Numbered from the stretch's first letter, positions 47,814-58,436 are shown. The stretch is 64,000 nt of DNA from Symbiodinium kawagutii (GCA_009767595.1 VSDK01016610.1:48777-112776), one strand, 5' to 3'. Notes: generated by a model from the letters alone, not told the origin. Program-made: numbers and translations.

Positions 47814-49311
47814 GGCCAAAGCAAAGGCCAAGGCTAAGGGGCTTGCCAAGGCAAAAGCCAAAGCAGCGGCGAAAGTCCTGGCCCGTCCAGCTGGTGCGAG
47901 GTTGCCGGGAAGGAGGCGTTTGAGGTTGAGGAGACCAGCGGCAGCTCCTGGCAGGGAGCCCACTGAAGAGCTTGATCTTCGGAACCTTGGACTGGAGGAG
48001 TTGCTGGCCCTGGGGAAGATCTGCATCGAGGGTAGCTACTGGGACGCTGCGGCTGAAGTGGCTGGCATCCCCATTGGTGTGGTAACATCAGACGGGGAGC
48101 ATTACGTCCGCCTCCAAGTGGAAGGTACAAAGTCTGAGGTGGTTCTGAGATACATCACGGGAGTGCGAAACCGTGAACTATGGATCCACCTGTGCAAGGT
48201 GCCGTGTACCTCCAGGGTGTGGCAGGATGGAGTGCTTCACCCGGAAAAGGTGACCCAGATCATCCCAGGAACAAACGATTCGGCTTGGATGACCAACGTC
48301 AAGGTCGACCCGGCTGGAGAAGTGGAGGCCCCGGTGGACGAGCTGGAGGTGCTGAGGGAGGAGGCAGATCAAGTGCGACGAGGTGCAGAGGAGCCTCTCC
48401 TGGACAGGGAGAGAAGGAAAAGAGATCGGAAGGAAGAAGCTGCAAAGAAAGACAAGAAGAAGGAGAAAGAAAAAGACGAAGCAAAGGCGACTTCCCTCAT
48501 GTATCGAGGGCAGAAGAAGGTCAGCGAAGTTTTCGGGGGAACGGGCCTGGACCCGAGTCCATCAGTGAGGAAGAAAATGAAAAAGAAAGCAAAGAGGATC
48601 ACGAAGAAATCAAAGAAAAAGAAAAAGAAGAAGGACGACAGCACGTCCGATTCCTCCGGGAGTTCAACGAGGAAGAGCAGCAAGGGAAGCGAAGACGATG
48701 CAGGCGAAGAAGAGATAGATCTCTTTGGAGAGACCAGCACCGTGAGGAAGCTGGCCAAGCGCACCCCAGGAGTGCTGGCGGCAGCATGGATTCGAGACTG
48801 CCAAGACTACCTTATGACGTCGCAAGGGCAGATGTGGTCGGTGCAAGTGGGGGAGGTGCCACCACTAGCGGTGCACTACTACCGCACCCAGGTGGCCCCC
48901 CGCATGAGTGGGCCCATGAGCAGGGAGTATCACAGCTGGGCATTCTGCCTGGATTTGCTCCTTCAGGGCCGGATAGCAGAAAGCGCAGACCTGATCACAC
49001 AGCGGTTGAAGAGCCTGAGTTCTACACACAGTGGAATTCACTACAGCATTTCCCAGAAACTCGAACTCCTACCTCAAGAGAGGAGCAACCCGGCATCGTT
49101 GGAGGAGACCCAGGAAGCTGCGAAGAGTGCCCGGCAAGAAGAGATGGTCTACAGCAAGGCGAGCAAAGCACCCCGACCATGGGGAAATCCAAGCGGGGGC
49201 GATCAGCCCAAAGGAGGAAAGGGCAAAGAAGGCAAGGGGAAGAAAGGAAAGAGTCGCGATGGCAAAGGAAAGGAGGAGAGCAAAGGAGGGCAGCAGGATG
49301 CGAAGAAGTGA
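47791..49311 (+). CDS. Retroelement ORF2, gag/capsid-like protein
   Basis: 506 residues from ATG at 47791, in the +1 frame relative to ORF1. In order: a basic Ala-Lys N-terminus (KAKAKAKAKGLAKAKAKA), a folded region (about residues 55-180, including GKICIEGSYWDAAAEVAG), an acidic then lysine-rich spacer, a helical segment (about residues 330-440, including AAAWIRDCQDYLMTSQG and YHSWAFCLDLLLQGRIAE) that could be the capsid domain, and a Gly-Lys-rich tail. No zinc knuckle is present. The overlapping frame is also open for hundreds of codons because the sequence is purine-rich, but only this frame gives a non-repetitive protein here. Gag is assigned by position and composition. Confidence 0.7.
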   Translation: MPPRAVGKAKAKAKAKGLAKAKAKAAAKVLARPAGARLPGRRRLRLRRPAAAPGREPTEELDLRNLGLEELLALGKICIEGSYWDAAAEVAGIPIGVVTSDGEHYVRLQVEGTKSEVVLRYITGVRNRELWIHLCKVPCTSRVWQDGVLHPEKVTQIIPGTNDSAWMTNVKVDPAGEVEAPVDELEVLREEADQVRRGAEEPLLDRERRKRDRKEEAAKKDKKKEKEKDEAKATSLMYRGQKKVSEVFGGTGLDPSPSVRKKMKKKAKRITKKSKKKKKKKDDSTSDSSGSSTRKSSKGSEDDAGEEEIDLFGETSTVRKLAKRTPGVLAAAWIRDCQDYLMTSQGQMWSVQVGEVPPLAVHYYRTQVAPRMSGPMSREYHSWAFCLDLLLQGRIAESADLITQRLKSLSSTHSGIHYSISQKLELLPQERSNPASLEETQEAAKSARQEEMVYSKASKAPRPWGNPSGGDQPKGGKGKEGKGKKGKSRDGKGKEESKGGQQDAKK

Positions 49312-49385
49312 GGAAAGGCGATAGAGGGACTCCTAAAGGCAGAAGTGAAGAGGGAGTCAGAAAAGGCGAAGTGGCAGACTGGCAG

Positions 49386-52300
49386 ATGACTGAGGGAGCT
49401 TTAGGTGGCGCTGAAGCTCCTTCCAGGGAGACCAAGGGAACCGAAGTAGTTCCTGTTTCACTTAGGGAGCAGATCCAACTGATCCTCTCTAAAAATTTGG
49501 TGCAAGTGCTTTCGCTAAAGGGGGTGGGTGCACAGCTGCTTCAGTGCATGAAGACGTGTTGCAAGCCTTGGCCCATGGCTGTTGATGAGTATGAAAGTTC
49601 TATGACTTCACCATCTACAGCTCGCACTGGTAGCTCTGTGCCCGCCTTGGATACGTGGAGCGAATCCATGCTCTTAGCGCTTGAGCAGATGAATGGCGCT
49701 GAGGCCCAATCCGACACCAAGATCCTTCGAGGTAGTGTTGTGAAAAAGAGTGTTCAGCAGCAGTTGGAACGATTCGACATGTGGGATGTTGAGGTGGCCC
49801 CAAAAAACTTTGATAGTTTTTTCGCTTCTAAGGGAGTTGACTACTCTGGAGAGGAGGTTAAACTTGCCCAGCGTATTAAATGGAAAGCTATTGAAAACTC
49901 CTTCCCCCAGGGAGTGGGTGAGTTGCCGTTGGAGAACTTCTGTGTTAAAGGAACGCTACACTATGTTCAAAACTTCGAGGATTACATGATCCCAGAAGAA
50001 GATAGAATTGTGTTGAAACCCCCAACGGTTATGGTTGACCCCCAAGAGTGGGAGAGTGTTTGCCGTGGACTTGTTGCAAAAGGTCTTTGTGAGGTCTGGC
50101 CTGTGGATCAGCTCTACCATTCTCATGGACAGCCCGTACTTAATGGCCTATTTGCTGTGGGGAAAGGTGAATGGGAAGGCCAGCTGGAAACCCAGAGGTT
50201 GATCATGAATCTTACCCCGGTGAACGAGTTGTGTGGTAACTTGCAAGGGGACATGGGTACTTTGCCGATGTTGACCGGACTCAACGCACTGGTGATGGGA
50301 GAGGATTGCCAGCTACTCGTGAGCAGTGAAGATATTCGTTGCTTTTTTATCTGTTTTCCGTTCCGACGTCATGGAAGAAGTACCTTGGGTTCAACAAACG
50401 CATCCCTGAGACCATGGTCCCCAACAAGTACCGCAACCGTCCTTGCGTTCTCGTGTCAAGAGTGCTACCTATGGGATTTTGCAACTCAGTCAGTATTGCG
50501 CAGCACATCCACAGGAACGTGATCAAGTGGTCGTCTATGTGTATGTCACCCCCTATCACTGGAGAAGGAGAGGTACGTAGAGACAAGGTGTTCCCACAAA
50601 AAATGGATCTATATCGTATATACCTTGACAATTTCGACCAGATCGAAGTCATGGATAGCAAAACAGCCGCGTTGGTCCAGGGAACTGCGTCAGATCAAAT
50701 TCTACAACTTCGTCAAACGTATGAGGTGATGAAGCTACCACGCCATGAAAAGAAAGGAGTTCAGCGTGCGCTGCGGGCAGAGGTGCAAGGTGCTTTGGTC
50801 CTTGGGGACCTGGGTGTAGCCATTCCAAAGCCGGGGAAGGTGTTGCAGTATGTGGGACTTACCATTGAACTCCTGCGTCGTGGGTCGTGTACCCTAAGGG
50901 AGCTCCAAGTGGTATGTGGAGGTTTGGTATACCTCACCTCTTTCCGCAAACCCCTTCTTAGCTGTCTGAATCAAGTTTGGGTCTCCATGGAAACTCTGAA
51001 GGTTGAGCTTCCGGTGGTGCGAAAGCGGTTGCCTGATGCCGTTGTATCTGAACTGGTCAGGTTCCTCTGTCTCGTTCCATGTGCTCAGATGTTCTTCGGT
51101 TGCAAGGTCTCACCCGTGGTAACCTGCAGTGATGCTTCGCAAGCTGGTGGAGGAATGTGTGCCAGCGCGGGGTTAACACCCTATGGTGTGCGTGCTGCCT
51201 TGGTTCCAGTCCGTGGGGATGTACCGGAGCCGCATGACTGGTGTCAGGTTCTGAGTGTGGGGTTGTTTGACGGGATAGGTGCCCTCCGGGTAGCTTGTGA
51301 CGTCCTACAACTTCCTATGGCTGGACATATAAGCATTGAAAATAATCCTGAAGCGAAGCGTGTCGTCGAAGCCTATTTCCCCGACAGCCAGTTCCATGAT
51401 GATGTGAGGACCGTGGATAAGAAGCTGGTTCAACAGTATGCCCTTCGATACAGCAATGTTGGTGTGGTGGTAGTAGGCGCAGGTCCTCCTTGTCAGGGAG
51501 TTTCTCAACTTAACTTTGACAGGAGAGGAGCACTTAGGGATCACAGAAGCTGCCTTTTCTCGGAGGTTCCCCGGGTAACCGATTTGTTCAGGGAATGTTT
51601 CCCTTGGGCCCAAGTACATCAACTCATGGAGAACGTTGCGTCGATGTCTGAGGAGGATTGTCAGGTGATGAGTGAGGCGGTTGAAACGTCTCCATGGCAG
51701 ATTGACTCCCTTGGTTTATCGGCGTGCAGGAGACCTAGGTTGTACTGGGTGTCTTGGGAGCTGTTAGGGCAGGAAGGTGTCGTCATTGATCCCCCGGAGA
51801 CTGCCAATGTGGGTACACGCGGTTGTGTGCGGTTTGACAAAGTTTTGGAGTACTCCGAGGTGTTGCTTCAGGGATGGGTGATGGCTGGAGATAACTTGCC
51901 TACATTCACAACGGCTAGGCCCTCCTCTACTCCAGGTCGCAAACCCGCAGGCATGGCTCAGTGCAATCAACAAGAACTCGAAAGATGGCGTCAAGATCGT
52001 CACCGCTTTCCCCCATACCAATACCGTCAAAGTGCAGGGTTGGTTAACAAGCGTGGTGAATGGCGTCTTCCCAGTGTTGAAGAGCGTGAGGCCTGCATGG
52101 GACTACCTGTTGGATATACTAAGATGTGCGTTCCCAAAGGGCAGCAAGTTGGCACTGCCTTCGAGGATAAGAGGATGTCCTTGATTGGCAATTCTTGGCA
52201 AGTTACAGTGGTAGCCTGGTTACTACAGAGCCTGTTTGTTTCGCTGGGACTGGTCCAGTTGGTTCCGTTGCGGGACTTGGTGAAGCGTGTTACTCCTGGG

Positions 52301-52846
52301 TGTGGGAGTTCCTTGCAGGCAGTACTTCTTCGGCCCCCACTCAACCATGCCCGAGGGGTCACCCCCCAGTCTTCTCCCCCTCTGTTGGTACCTCGGCTAC
52401 TGGGCATTGCCTCTGTAAAGGGTGAAGACTTGTTACTGCAATCTAGTACTGAGCTCTCAGTCAAGTTCCACCGGTTGCGTGCGAGCATTCCATCTAAGTT
52501 ATGGAAATGGCGTGAGATTGCAGGTTGGGCATGGACTGGTAACCCTGAACATATAAACTCATTGGAGATGAGGGCAATACACACTTCGATCAGGTGGTGG
52601 ATTCTTAAACGGCATGCGGTGTCCGTCAAGTTTTTACATCTCACAGATTCGCTCGTGTGTCTACATACTTTGTCGCGGGGAAGATCGTCAAGCAGGAAGT
52701 TGAGGAGAACCACAATGCGGATACACTCTTTGTTGCTAGGTGCGGACCTTCACCCCATTTGGGGCTACGTGCACACGTCCCAGAACCCGGCCGATAGACC
52801 TTCGCGCCGGGTTAAGTTTGTGAAGAAGAAATGGGTAAAGCAATGA
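49386..52846 (+). CDS. Retroelement pol: reverse transcriptase and RNase H with embedded C5 methyltransferase (one frame break)
   Basis: Frame 1 is open from before 49386 (first plausible ATG after ORF2) to the RT domain: QRLIMNLTPVNEL, then motif A at SSEDIRCFF. At the T6 run (50343-50348) the homology passes to the -1 frame, which continues YLFSVPTSWKKYLGFNKR to 52846. Motif B is LPMGFCNSVSIAQHI; motif C is YLDNFD (50621-50638), where most RTs have YxDD; then GKVLQYVGLTIE. Numbering from 50339, RNase H residues are Asp265 (TCSDASQAGGG), Glu743 (SLEMRAIHT), Asp770 (HLTDSLVC) and Asp819 (NPADRPSR). The gap from Asp265 to Glu743, normally about 40-50 residues, holds the methyltransferase. The 3' end overlaps the recombinase ORF by 16 nt. 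The frame break may be a mutation, an assembly error or, less likely, programmed slippage. Confidence 0.88.
51240..52250 (+). other. Cytosine-5 DNA methyltransferase domain inside pol
   Basis: Motifs occur in canonical order (numbering from 50339): I, VGLFDGIGALRVA (Phe310); IV, GAGPPCQGVSQLN with catalytic Cys385; VI, MENVAS (Glu431); VIII, CRRPRLYWVSWEL; IX, EREACMGLPVGYTK; X, SLIGNSWQVTVVAWL (Gly617). All expected catalytic residues are present. MGLPVGYT and the terminal GNSW motif recall DNMT3-like enzymes more than bacterial ones, but a tree is needed. The domain would methylate cytosine in DNA. Capture of such enzymes by dinoflagellate retrotransposons has been reported, with the idea that they methylate the element's own DNA copy; here that role is inferred. 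Confidence 0.93.
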
Positions 52847-53841
52847 AAGTCCTAGAAGGTCGTACCAAAGCAGCTAGAGCTACCGTCCGCAAACAGATAG
52901 GAACCCTCAAAAGCTTGACAGTTCAGCCTAAGACCCGCCAAAGATATGAGAAAGCCCGCAACCTCTTCTACGAGTTCCTGCACAGGGAATCCATTACCTT
53001 GCCAAGAAAACGCGACGCGCTAGACCCTCTCCTAGCTGAGTACATAGAGCACCTTTGGTCTTCTGGGGAAGGCAGGGGCCTTGCTTCAGATACAGTGGCA
53101 AGCTTACAAGATTTGGACCCAAAGCTAAAAGGGCATTTGGCTCTCACCTGGAGGTTACTGAAGACCTGGCACGTGAACGAAGTGCCAAATCGGGCACCGC
53201 CAGTTCCAGAAGCAGCTATACATGCCATGATTGGCTGGTCCTTTTTCCATGAAGAGTACCTTTTTGGCCTCAGTCTAATGGTTGGGTTCTTTGGTCTTTT
53301 AAGAACTGGAGAACTGTTTGACCTGCGGGCATCTTCCATTTACATGACTGGACCATCGCAAGGTGCTGTCCTAGCCTTGGGGCTCACAAAAGCAGGTAAG
53401 AGGGCTGGTGCCGCTGAAAGTGTCACCATCCATGTACAGGAAGTTCTTAAGAAACTTTGGGAGTGGAAACAAAGTGCCAAACCGCAAGATCCCCTAGTCA
53501 CATCACCCTCTCGATGGCGAAAGCTTTTTGCAACTTGTACAGAAGAGCTCCACCTCGCATCTTTTAATTTTCGACCGTACAGCCTCAGACGAGGTGGGGC
53601 CACTTTTTGGTTTCACCGACATGGTAGTTTTGACAAACTTTTAGTTATGGGACGTTGGCAAGCCAGCAGGACCGCACGGATTTATTTGAACGAAGGGCTG
53701 GCTATGCTCGCCGAAATGCGGCTCCCAAAGTCAAAACTACAACCTTTTGTCAAAGTATACCAGGCATCGTTGCGCCAACCTTGGCCAAAACTTGAGCAAA
53801 CTCTTCCGAGTTGGGCTGGGGGACGTGGAGGAGACTCATAG
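52831..53841 (+). CDS. Tyrosine recombinase of the retroelement
   Basis: 336 residues from ATG at 52831, overlapping pol by 16 nt. An N-terminal SAM-like DNA-binding region (about residues 20-120) precedes the catalytic domain. Catalytic candidates: Arg158 (LLRTGELFDL), Lys in LTKAGKR, Arg253 in YSLRRGGAT (Tyr takes the place of the usual His of H-x-x-R), Trp in MGRW (as in Cre-like enzymes, where many others have His) and the nucleophile Tyr285 (ARIYLNEG). This enzyme would insert the circular DNA copy. The stop codon lies at the start of repeat B1. Confidence 0.9.
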   Translation: MGKAMKVLEGRTKAARATVRKQIGTLKSLTVQPKTRQRYEKARNLFYEFLHRESITLPRKRDALDPLLAEYIEHLWSSGEGRGLASDTVASLQDLDPKLKGHLALTWRLLKTWHVNEVPNRAPPVPEAAIHAMIGWSFFHEEYLFGLSLMVGFFGLLRTGELFDLRASSIYMTGPSQGAVLALGLTKAGKRAGAAESVTIHVQEVLKKLWEWKQSAKPQDPLVTSPSRWRKLFATCTEELHLASFNFRPYSLRRGGATFWFHRHGSFDKLLVMGRWQASRTARIYLNEGLAMLAEMRLPKSKLQPFVKVYQASLRQPWPKLEQTLPSWAGGRGGDS

Positions 53842-54133
53842 GAAAAGCACTTTCGTTTTTCGCAAGCTAAGATCACCCCGTTTTCTTTTTCCGAATTGGT
53901 TTTAACTGCTTTAGACTTGGATGACTCTCGGCTAAGCGAGAACCCAAGGGGCAGAGAGGGGCTTTCCCTGGTTCCGGCTAGGCGTGAACCTTGGAAAGTT
54001 GAGGCCTCAAACACAACCAACTTAAATCCGTAAGGGTAGAGTTGCCCCTTTGGATTCTTTCCTGTAGGTCATACCTTTCGATTTTGACAAATCAGGCTTG
54101 CAACGCGCGGGAAAATAGTGAGGCCGAGTTTTT
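53840..54133 (+). repeat. Split direct repeat B1
   Basis: 294 bp, from AGGAAAAGCACTTTCG to GAGGCCGAGTTTTT, identical by eye to B2 at an offset of 378 bp. Minus-strand frames across it duplicate those of B2 and are not genes. Confidence 0.92.
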
Positions 54134-54198
54134 GATGTTTCGCCCCGTAAGTAAAAACGAGACTCACGGCCTTCCTGCGTAGTTTTGGGCTCAAAGGC
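54134..54198 (+). repeat. Split direct repeat A2
   Basis: Exact copy of A1, directly abutting B1 and separated from B2 by 19 bp of pyrimidine-rich sequence. Confidence 0.92.
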
Positions 54199-54217
54199 CC
54201 CACCCTCCCTCCCAGGG

Positions 54218-54511
54218 AGGAAAAGCACTTTCGTTTTTCGCAAGCTAAGATCACCCCGTTTTCTTTTTCCGAATTGGTTTTAACTGCTTTAGACTTGGAT
54301 GACTCTCGGCTAAGCGAGAACCCAAGGGGCAGAGAGGGGCTTTCCCTGGTTCCGGCTAGGCGTGAACCTTGGAAAGTTGAGGCCTCAAACACAACCAACT
54401 TAAATCCGTAAGGGTAGAGTTGCCCCTTTGGATTCTTTCCTGTAGGTCATACCTTTCGATTTTGACAAATCAGGCTTGCAACGCGCGGGAAAATAGTGAG
54501 GCCGAGTTTTT
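54218..54511 (+). repeat. Split direct repeat B2 (right end of retroelement)
   Basis: Copy of B1. It ends GAGTTTTT, immediately followed by an AT microsatellite (to about 54595) outside the element. Confidence 0.92.
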
Positions 54512-55317
54512 ATATATATATATTTACATTATTGATTTAAAAATACATATACATATTTACATATATACATATTTACATATATATATATATATGTTGTTGA
54601 CTGATGGTTATTACAATTTTTTGTATACTGTATGTTGTTTGAATTATGATTCGTAACCACTACCATTTTGGGATGACGCCACCTCCCAATGATGGGGGGC
54701 GCAGCTGGCAGCAGAGCACGGGGTGTCGCCCAGCCGCGCTGCTCGCAGCTGCAGGTCTCATGGCGCTGCTGTGTCTTCTGTGCTCGGGCGCTGCCTTTCG
54801 GCCGTTGCTGACCAACTGGCGCATGGTTCCACTGGAAGGGGGAAACCATGGGGAATTTATCGCTGGAAAGGGCTTTTGGCTAAGACCATTGACAGACCCT
54901 TTGATGCCATAGCAGCTACTTCTCAGCCGGCACGCCAGTTATGTATCTATTGATTAATGATTCATTAAAGATTAAGACCTTCAAAAGGCGCTTTGATCAG
55001 CTGAGCTGGAACGGGTTGATGACAAGATCAATGTGTTTTTGTTGTGGTAGTAGTATACTATGGGCCTTGTTTGGAATTGTCATACGCTAGCCTTTGCTCT
55101 AAGCTCTCGAAGCCATTGTTACAACTGAGCAGCTCCAAATGACCCAATGGTTGAACTAGTTATTCCAAAGTAGAGGTGATCCTTGCGAGCGCTCGATACC
55201 TCCAAGACGTCAGGTGGATCAGTGGATCTCGGTTGAAGCTGAACAGATGTTGACCGGAACTCCTGGGGCCGAAATTAGAGACCACACCTCACCAATCTCA
55301 CCAATCTCCACCTACTA

Positions 55318-55418
55318 CTGGCTGGTGGTTTGAAACATTTGTTCCCTACTTATCAACAACAAGTGGTTGGTTGACTTGAGCATATTTTTCATGACGGGGT
55401 GCTTCAACCACCAACCAG
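55318..55418 (+). repeat. Inverted-repeat element, family 2
   Basis: From CTGGCTGGTGGTTTGAAAC to GCTTCAACCACCAACCAG, 101 bp. It shares GCATATTTTTCATGACGGGG with the diverged copy at 32731-32827. Confidence 0.75.
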
Positions 55419-55986
55419 TTTATGGTGATTATTACTGTAGCCATTGTTACGACAGATAGTCAGTATCAACTAATCATTAACCATCATTAAGCATAATTGG
55501 TTAATACTGACTACTTAACCATGCTTAATACTGACTAGCCATTGGTTAAACATTGGCTAACCACTACGGCTAACCATGGGTGGTTCAACCACCGCTCCCC
55601 AAGGCGGGCGGCCGCAGTGCACGTGGCAAGGCCATGGGCCCAGCCACCAGCAATGGCTGTAGTGGTGGTAGCCATAGCGGGGTACCGTTTAGAAACGGGA
55701 CAGGGTGAATAAATGGTGAAAGAAGAGGGAATTATTGCTCTATAAATGGTGAATGACTAGATTATTATGGACTATACTGTAAATGGTGACTAGTAGATGG
55801 TTTTGGAGGGAGTATTATTAATGATATTTGCATGATTACTATGGGATGATAAGTGGGGTTACCCTGATTCTAAGAAACCACCATATAGCTGCCTATTGTG
55901 GGAGGTACGCACGCATTATGGACAGCCCAAGTGCAAAGCATTTGTTTTGCATCATGTTTCGAACCTGACCTGAAGCCTGACATGTC

Positions 55987-56093
55987 ATATGGTGGTTTCT
56001 CAAAATAGGAGTCCCCCAAATCATCCCATATCAGTCATTGGAAGTACAATAAACCAACCATTTTTTTGGGGCCCCCTATTGGGAAACACCATG
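55987..56093 (+). repeat. Inverted-repeat element, family 1
   Basis: From ATATGGTGGTTTCTCAAAAT to CCTATTGGGAAACACCATG, 107 bp, with ATAAACCAACCATTTTTTTG inside. The right terminus is partly decayed. Confidence 0.8.
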
Positions 56094-56352
56094 AAACACC
56101 CATATGTGACACAAAACTTGCAGTTGGAGTCAGTACACCTCATGGAAAAGTCACTCGGCTTGGCTTTGACAAATGAAGTTTGATGTGCACATCACGCCTG
56201 GCAACTGCTGCAGTGAATTTTGTCGTTGAGGACTCACAATAGGTAGTAAGATGTAATAACAGGTGTAGCTAAGACGAACAGATGAAACAAGTTCCAACAC
56301 CGACAATGTAGATGACAATCTAGTGCAACAATTTCGAAGAAGTGACTGCTCA

Positions 56353-57407
56353 ATGATGTCAACCGCGTTTTTTTCAATGAGTCGATTGGCAGCAAAGCGA
56401 CACCCCTTGCTGGCAGAGGAAGTCTACAACGCCGAGAGCGATGAGGTGTCGAGATACGGTGAGTGGAGACAAGATGGAGAACTGCGTAAGGGATGGCTGT
56501 TACCTATATGGCTGTTAGCAATCAAGAGCTCTAGAAGGTGTGCCAACTGCATGTAGATCAGGGATATGAAGCACTTTGTCAAAGCAACAGCCCTCCTAAA
56601 CCACTCTTTAGCTACCAGGACGTTCAGGGACCTTAAAATGGAAATTTCAGAGGAGTTTCTCACCACCCCCAAACGTTTCATTCAACCAAGACGGTCAAAG
56701 GGAGCGTTAGGAATGCAATTATCACCCCTCTTAAACTCTGCACTCAACTGGAACTTTCAAGACGCGTCAATGGAAGCTTCCCACCCCTAGTAAACATAAA
56801 CTATATACTCAACTGATATGATACAAATAGCGGTCATGTCGATGCTGCTGAGGAAGACTGCGGTTAACGTGAAAGCACAAGCTCCATGTCAATGATGACT
56901 CCAATAGCGGGTATGTTCATGTAAAGAGTGTTCCATAGCTAGGTCATGACCCACGTCTACATGCACAAGTCCCATGTCCATGGTGGCAACTCCACAAGTT
57001 CCTGGTCCTTTCCTTGACATGAACCATGCTTGCGGGGGCACCACCACCGACCATGGCTACTCCAGGACCGGCAGCCCCTGCGGAGGCTGGATTCTTGGGT
57101 CTCAAAACAGGACACCCTTCAATCATCCAGTTTCACTTTATGAACAATTGGCATCAATTCAGCAAACATTTATATTTTTTGGGTTTCCTGATTTTGTGTG
57201 TTTCACGCATATAAATATATATTATATATCAATGTTTTCCTACGCGAATAGTATACACAAAAAATCAACATGTACATAGACATACTTGTCACCATCATAA
57301 GAAAGTCCTCACTCTTTGCAGCATCACCAGTCATCACAAGGCGCGGGGTGTTCAGTACCGCTCCATTTGGAGAGCTCTACATTTCTGAAATTGGAAGTGC
57401 TGCCTAA
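56353..57407 (+). CDS. Candidate two-exon small gene
   Basis: Exon 56353-56458 starts with two adjacent ATGs and reads MMSTAFFSMSRLAAKRHPLL through EEVYNAESDEVSRY to a strong donor (ACG|GTGAGT, phase 1). Exon 57322-57407, after TTTGCAG, continues in phase with SPVITRRGVFSTAPFGELYI and stops at TAA. The spliced product would be about 63 residues. Missing middle exons are possible. No family recognised. Confidence 0.35.
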
Positions 57408-58436
57408 TCTATGCTGCTGTCTTGGAACCATTCTCTACACCGCACCCGATACAAATACATGGGCCTACCTACCAGGCAACACTGGGAGAGTTTCGACCTC
57501 AATCCGCAACTGTACCCCGAACCTGCTTCTGACTCGGAGATATAGGTGTTGGAGAGACCACGCTATCCCATATTCAAGCAAAATCAATACACTGAAACTC
57601 CTGTGTAGAGAAGGTCCCACACGTCATGATCTCCGTCATATGGGTGCTTCTCAAGTCATCGGGGTACCCCACTTATCATCCACTAGATAAACTACCTACA
57701 ATAGATAAACTATACATAACTTTGGGGTCCCATCATTCCCTGTTATGAACCATTATTAGTGTTTGTAAACATTAGTGTTTAACGTCTTTATAACCCCTAT
57801 ACTTACCATATATTGCCCATATATTAACCATTATTAGTGTTAATTACCTATAATCCCTATATTATTTCCCACTTTCTATAATTATTTTCCCCCTATAATC
57901 CCTATAATCCCTATAATTCCCCATTTTAAGAGCTCCCCATATCTTGGAAGAAGTTTCTTCCGTGGCCTCCCAGGGTTGTCAGGGGTGACTCACGCTCGCC
58001 AGGTTTCCACAGCCTGCGCCCGCGCAGTGGGTGGACTCAGCTCGCGCGATGGTCGCTAGGGGGAGGAAGCAACAGCACTCGTAGGTTGCCTTTCTGCTAG
58101 GTTATTTATATGGTTAATGGCTGCTATAGGTCAACCATATATGAACCAAGCTAGTAGCCATAGAGGTTCACTAGTGGCTGATATTGATCAATATCTGATT
58201 GGCTGCCAACATCTGATTGGCTGATAATGGTAAACAATACTTGACTCGTGGCTAATAAGACAGCAATTATCAACCAACCATATATGATCCATATATGAAC
58301 CAAGCTAGTGGCCAATGATGGTTGATAATTGATCAATATATGGTTCATATAGGGTTAATGATATAATGATATGGTTTATACATATGATTGATAATAGGGG
58401 AGAATCACCGACATTTAATGGTTGAACAACTACTAG

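Larger units (their letters stand above)
46643..54511 (+). mobile_element. Complete DIRS/PAT/Ngaro-class retroelement carrying a DNA methyltransferase
   Basis: 7,869 bp bounded by split direct repeats in the order A1 (46643-46707), coding region, B1 (53840-54133), A2 (54134-54198), 19-bp spacer, B2 (54218-54511). The coding region has two gag-like ORFs, pol with reverse transcriptase and RNase H plus an embedded cytosine-5 methyltransferase, and a tyrosine recombinase. The class is defined by the recombinase in place of an integrase and by split repeats instead of LTRs; such elements are thought to integrate from a circular DNA without duplicating the target. The B1-A2 junction (GAGTTTTT|GATGTTTCG) equals what joining the element's right and left ends in a circle would give, supporting the boundaries. 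No target duplication is visible; the right flank is an AT microsatellite. The repeats appear identical, implying recent insertion, yet pol has a frame break. Confidence 0.92.

Noticed and set aside
48180..49385. First 400 codons of the long frame that later becomes pol
   Set aside because: Glu/Arg/Gly-rich shadow of ORF2; the unbroken ORF2 frame gives the better protein, so pol is taken to begin near 49386, or to be reached by frameshift.
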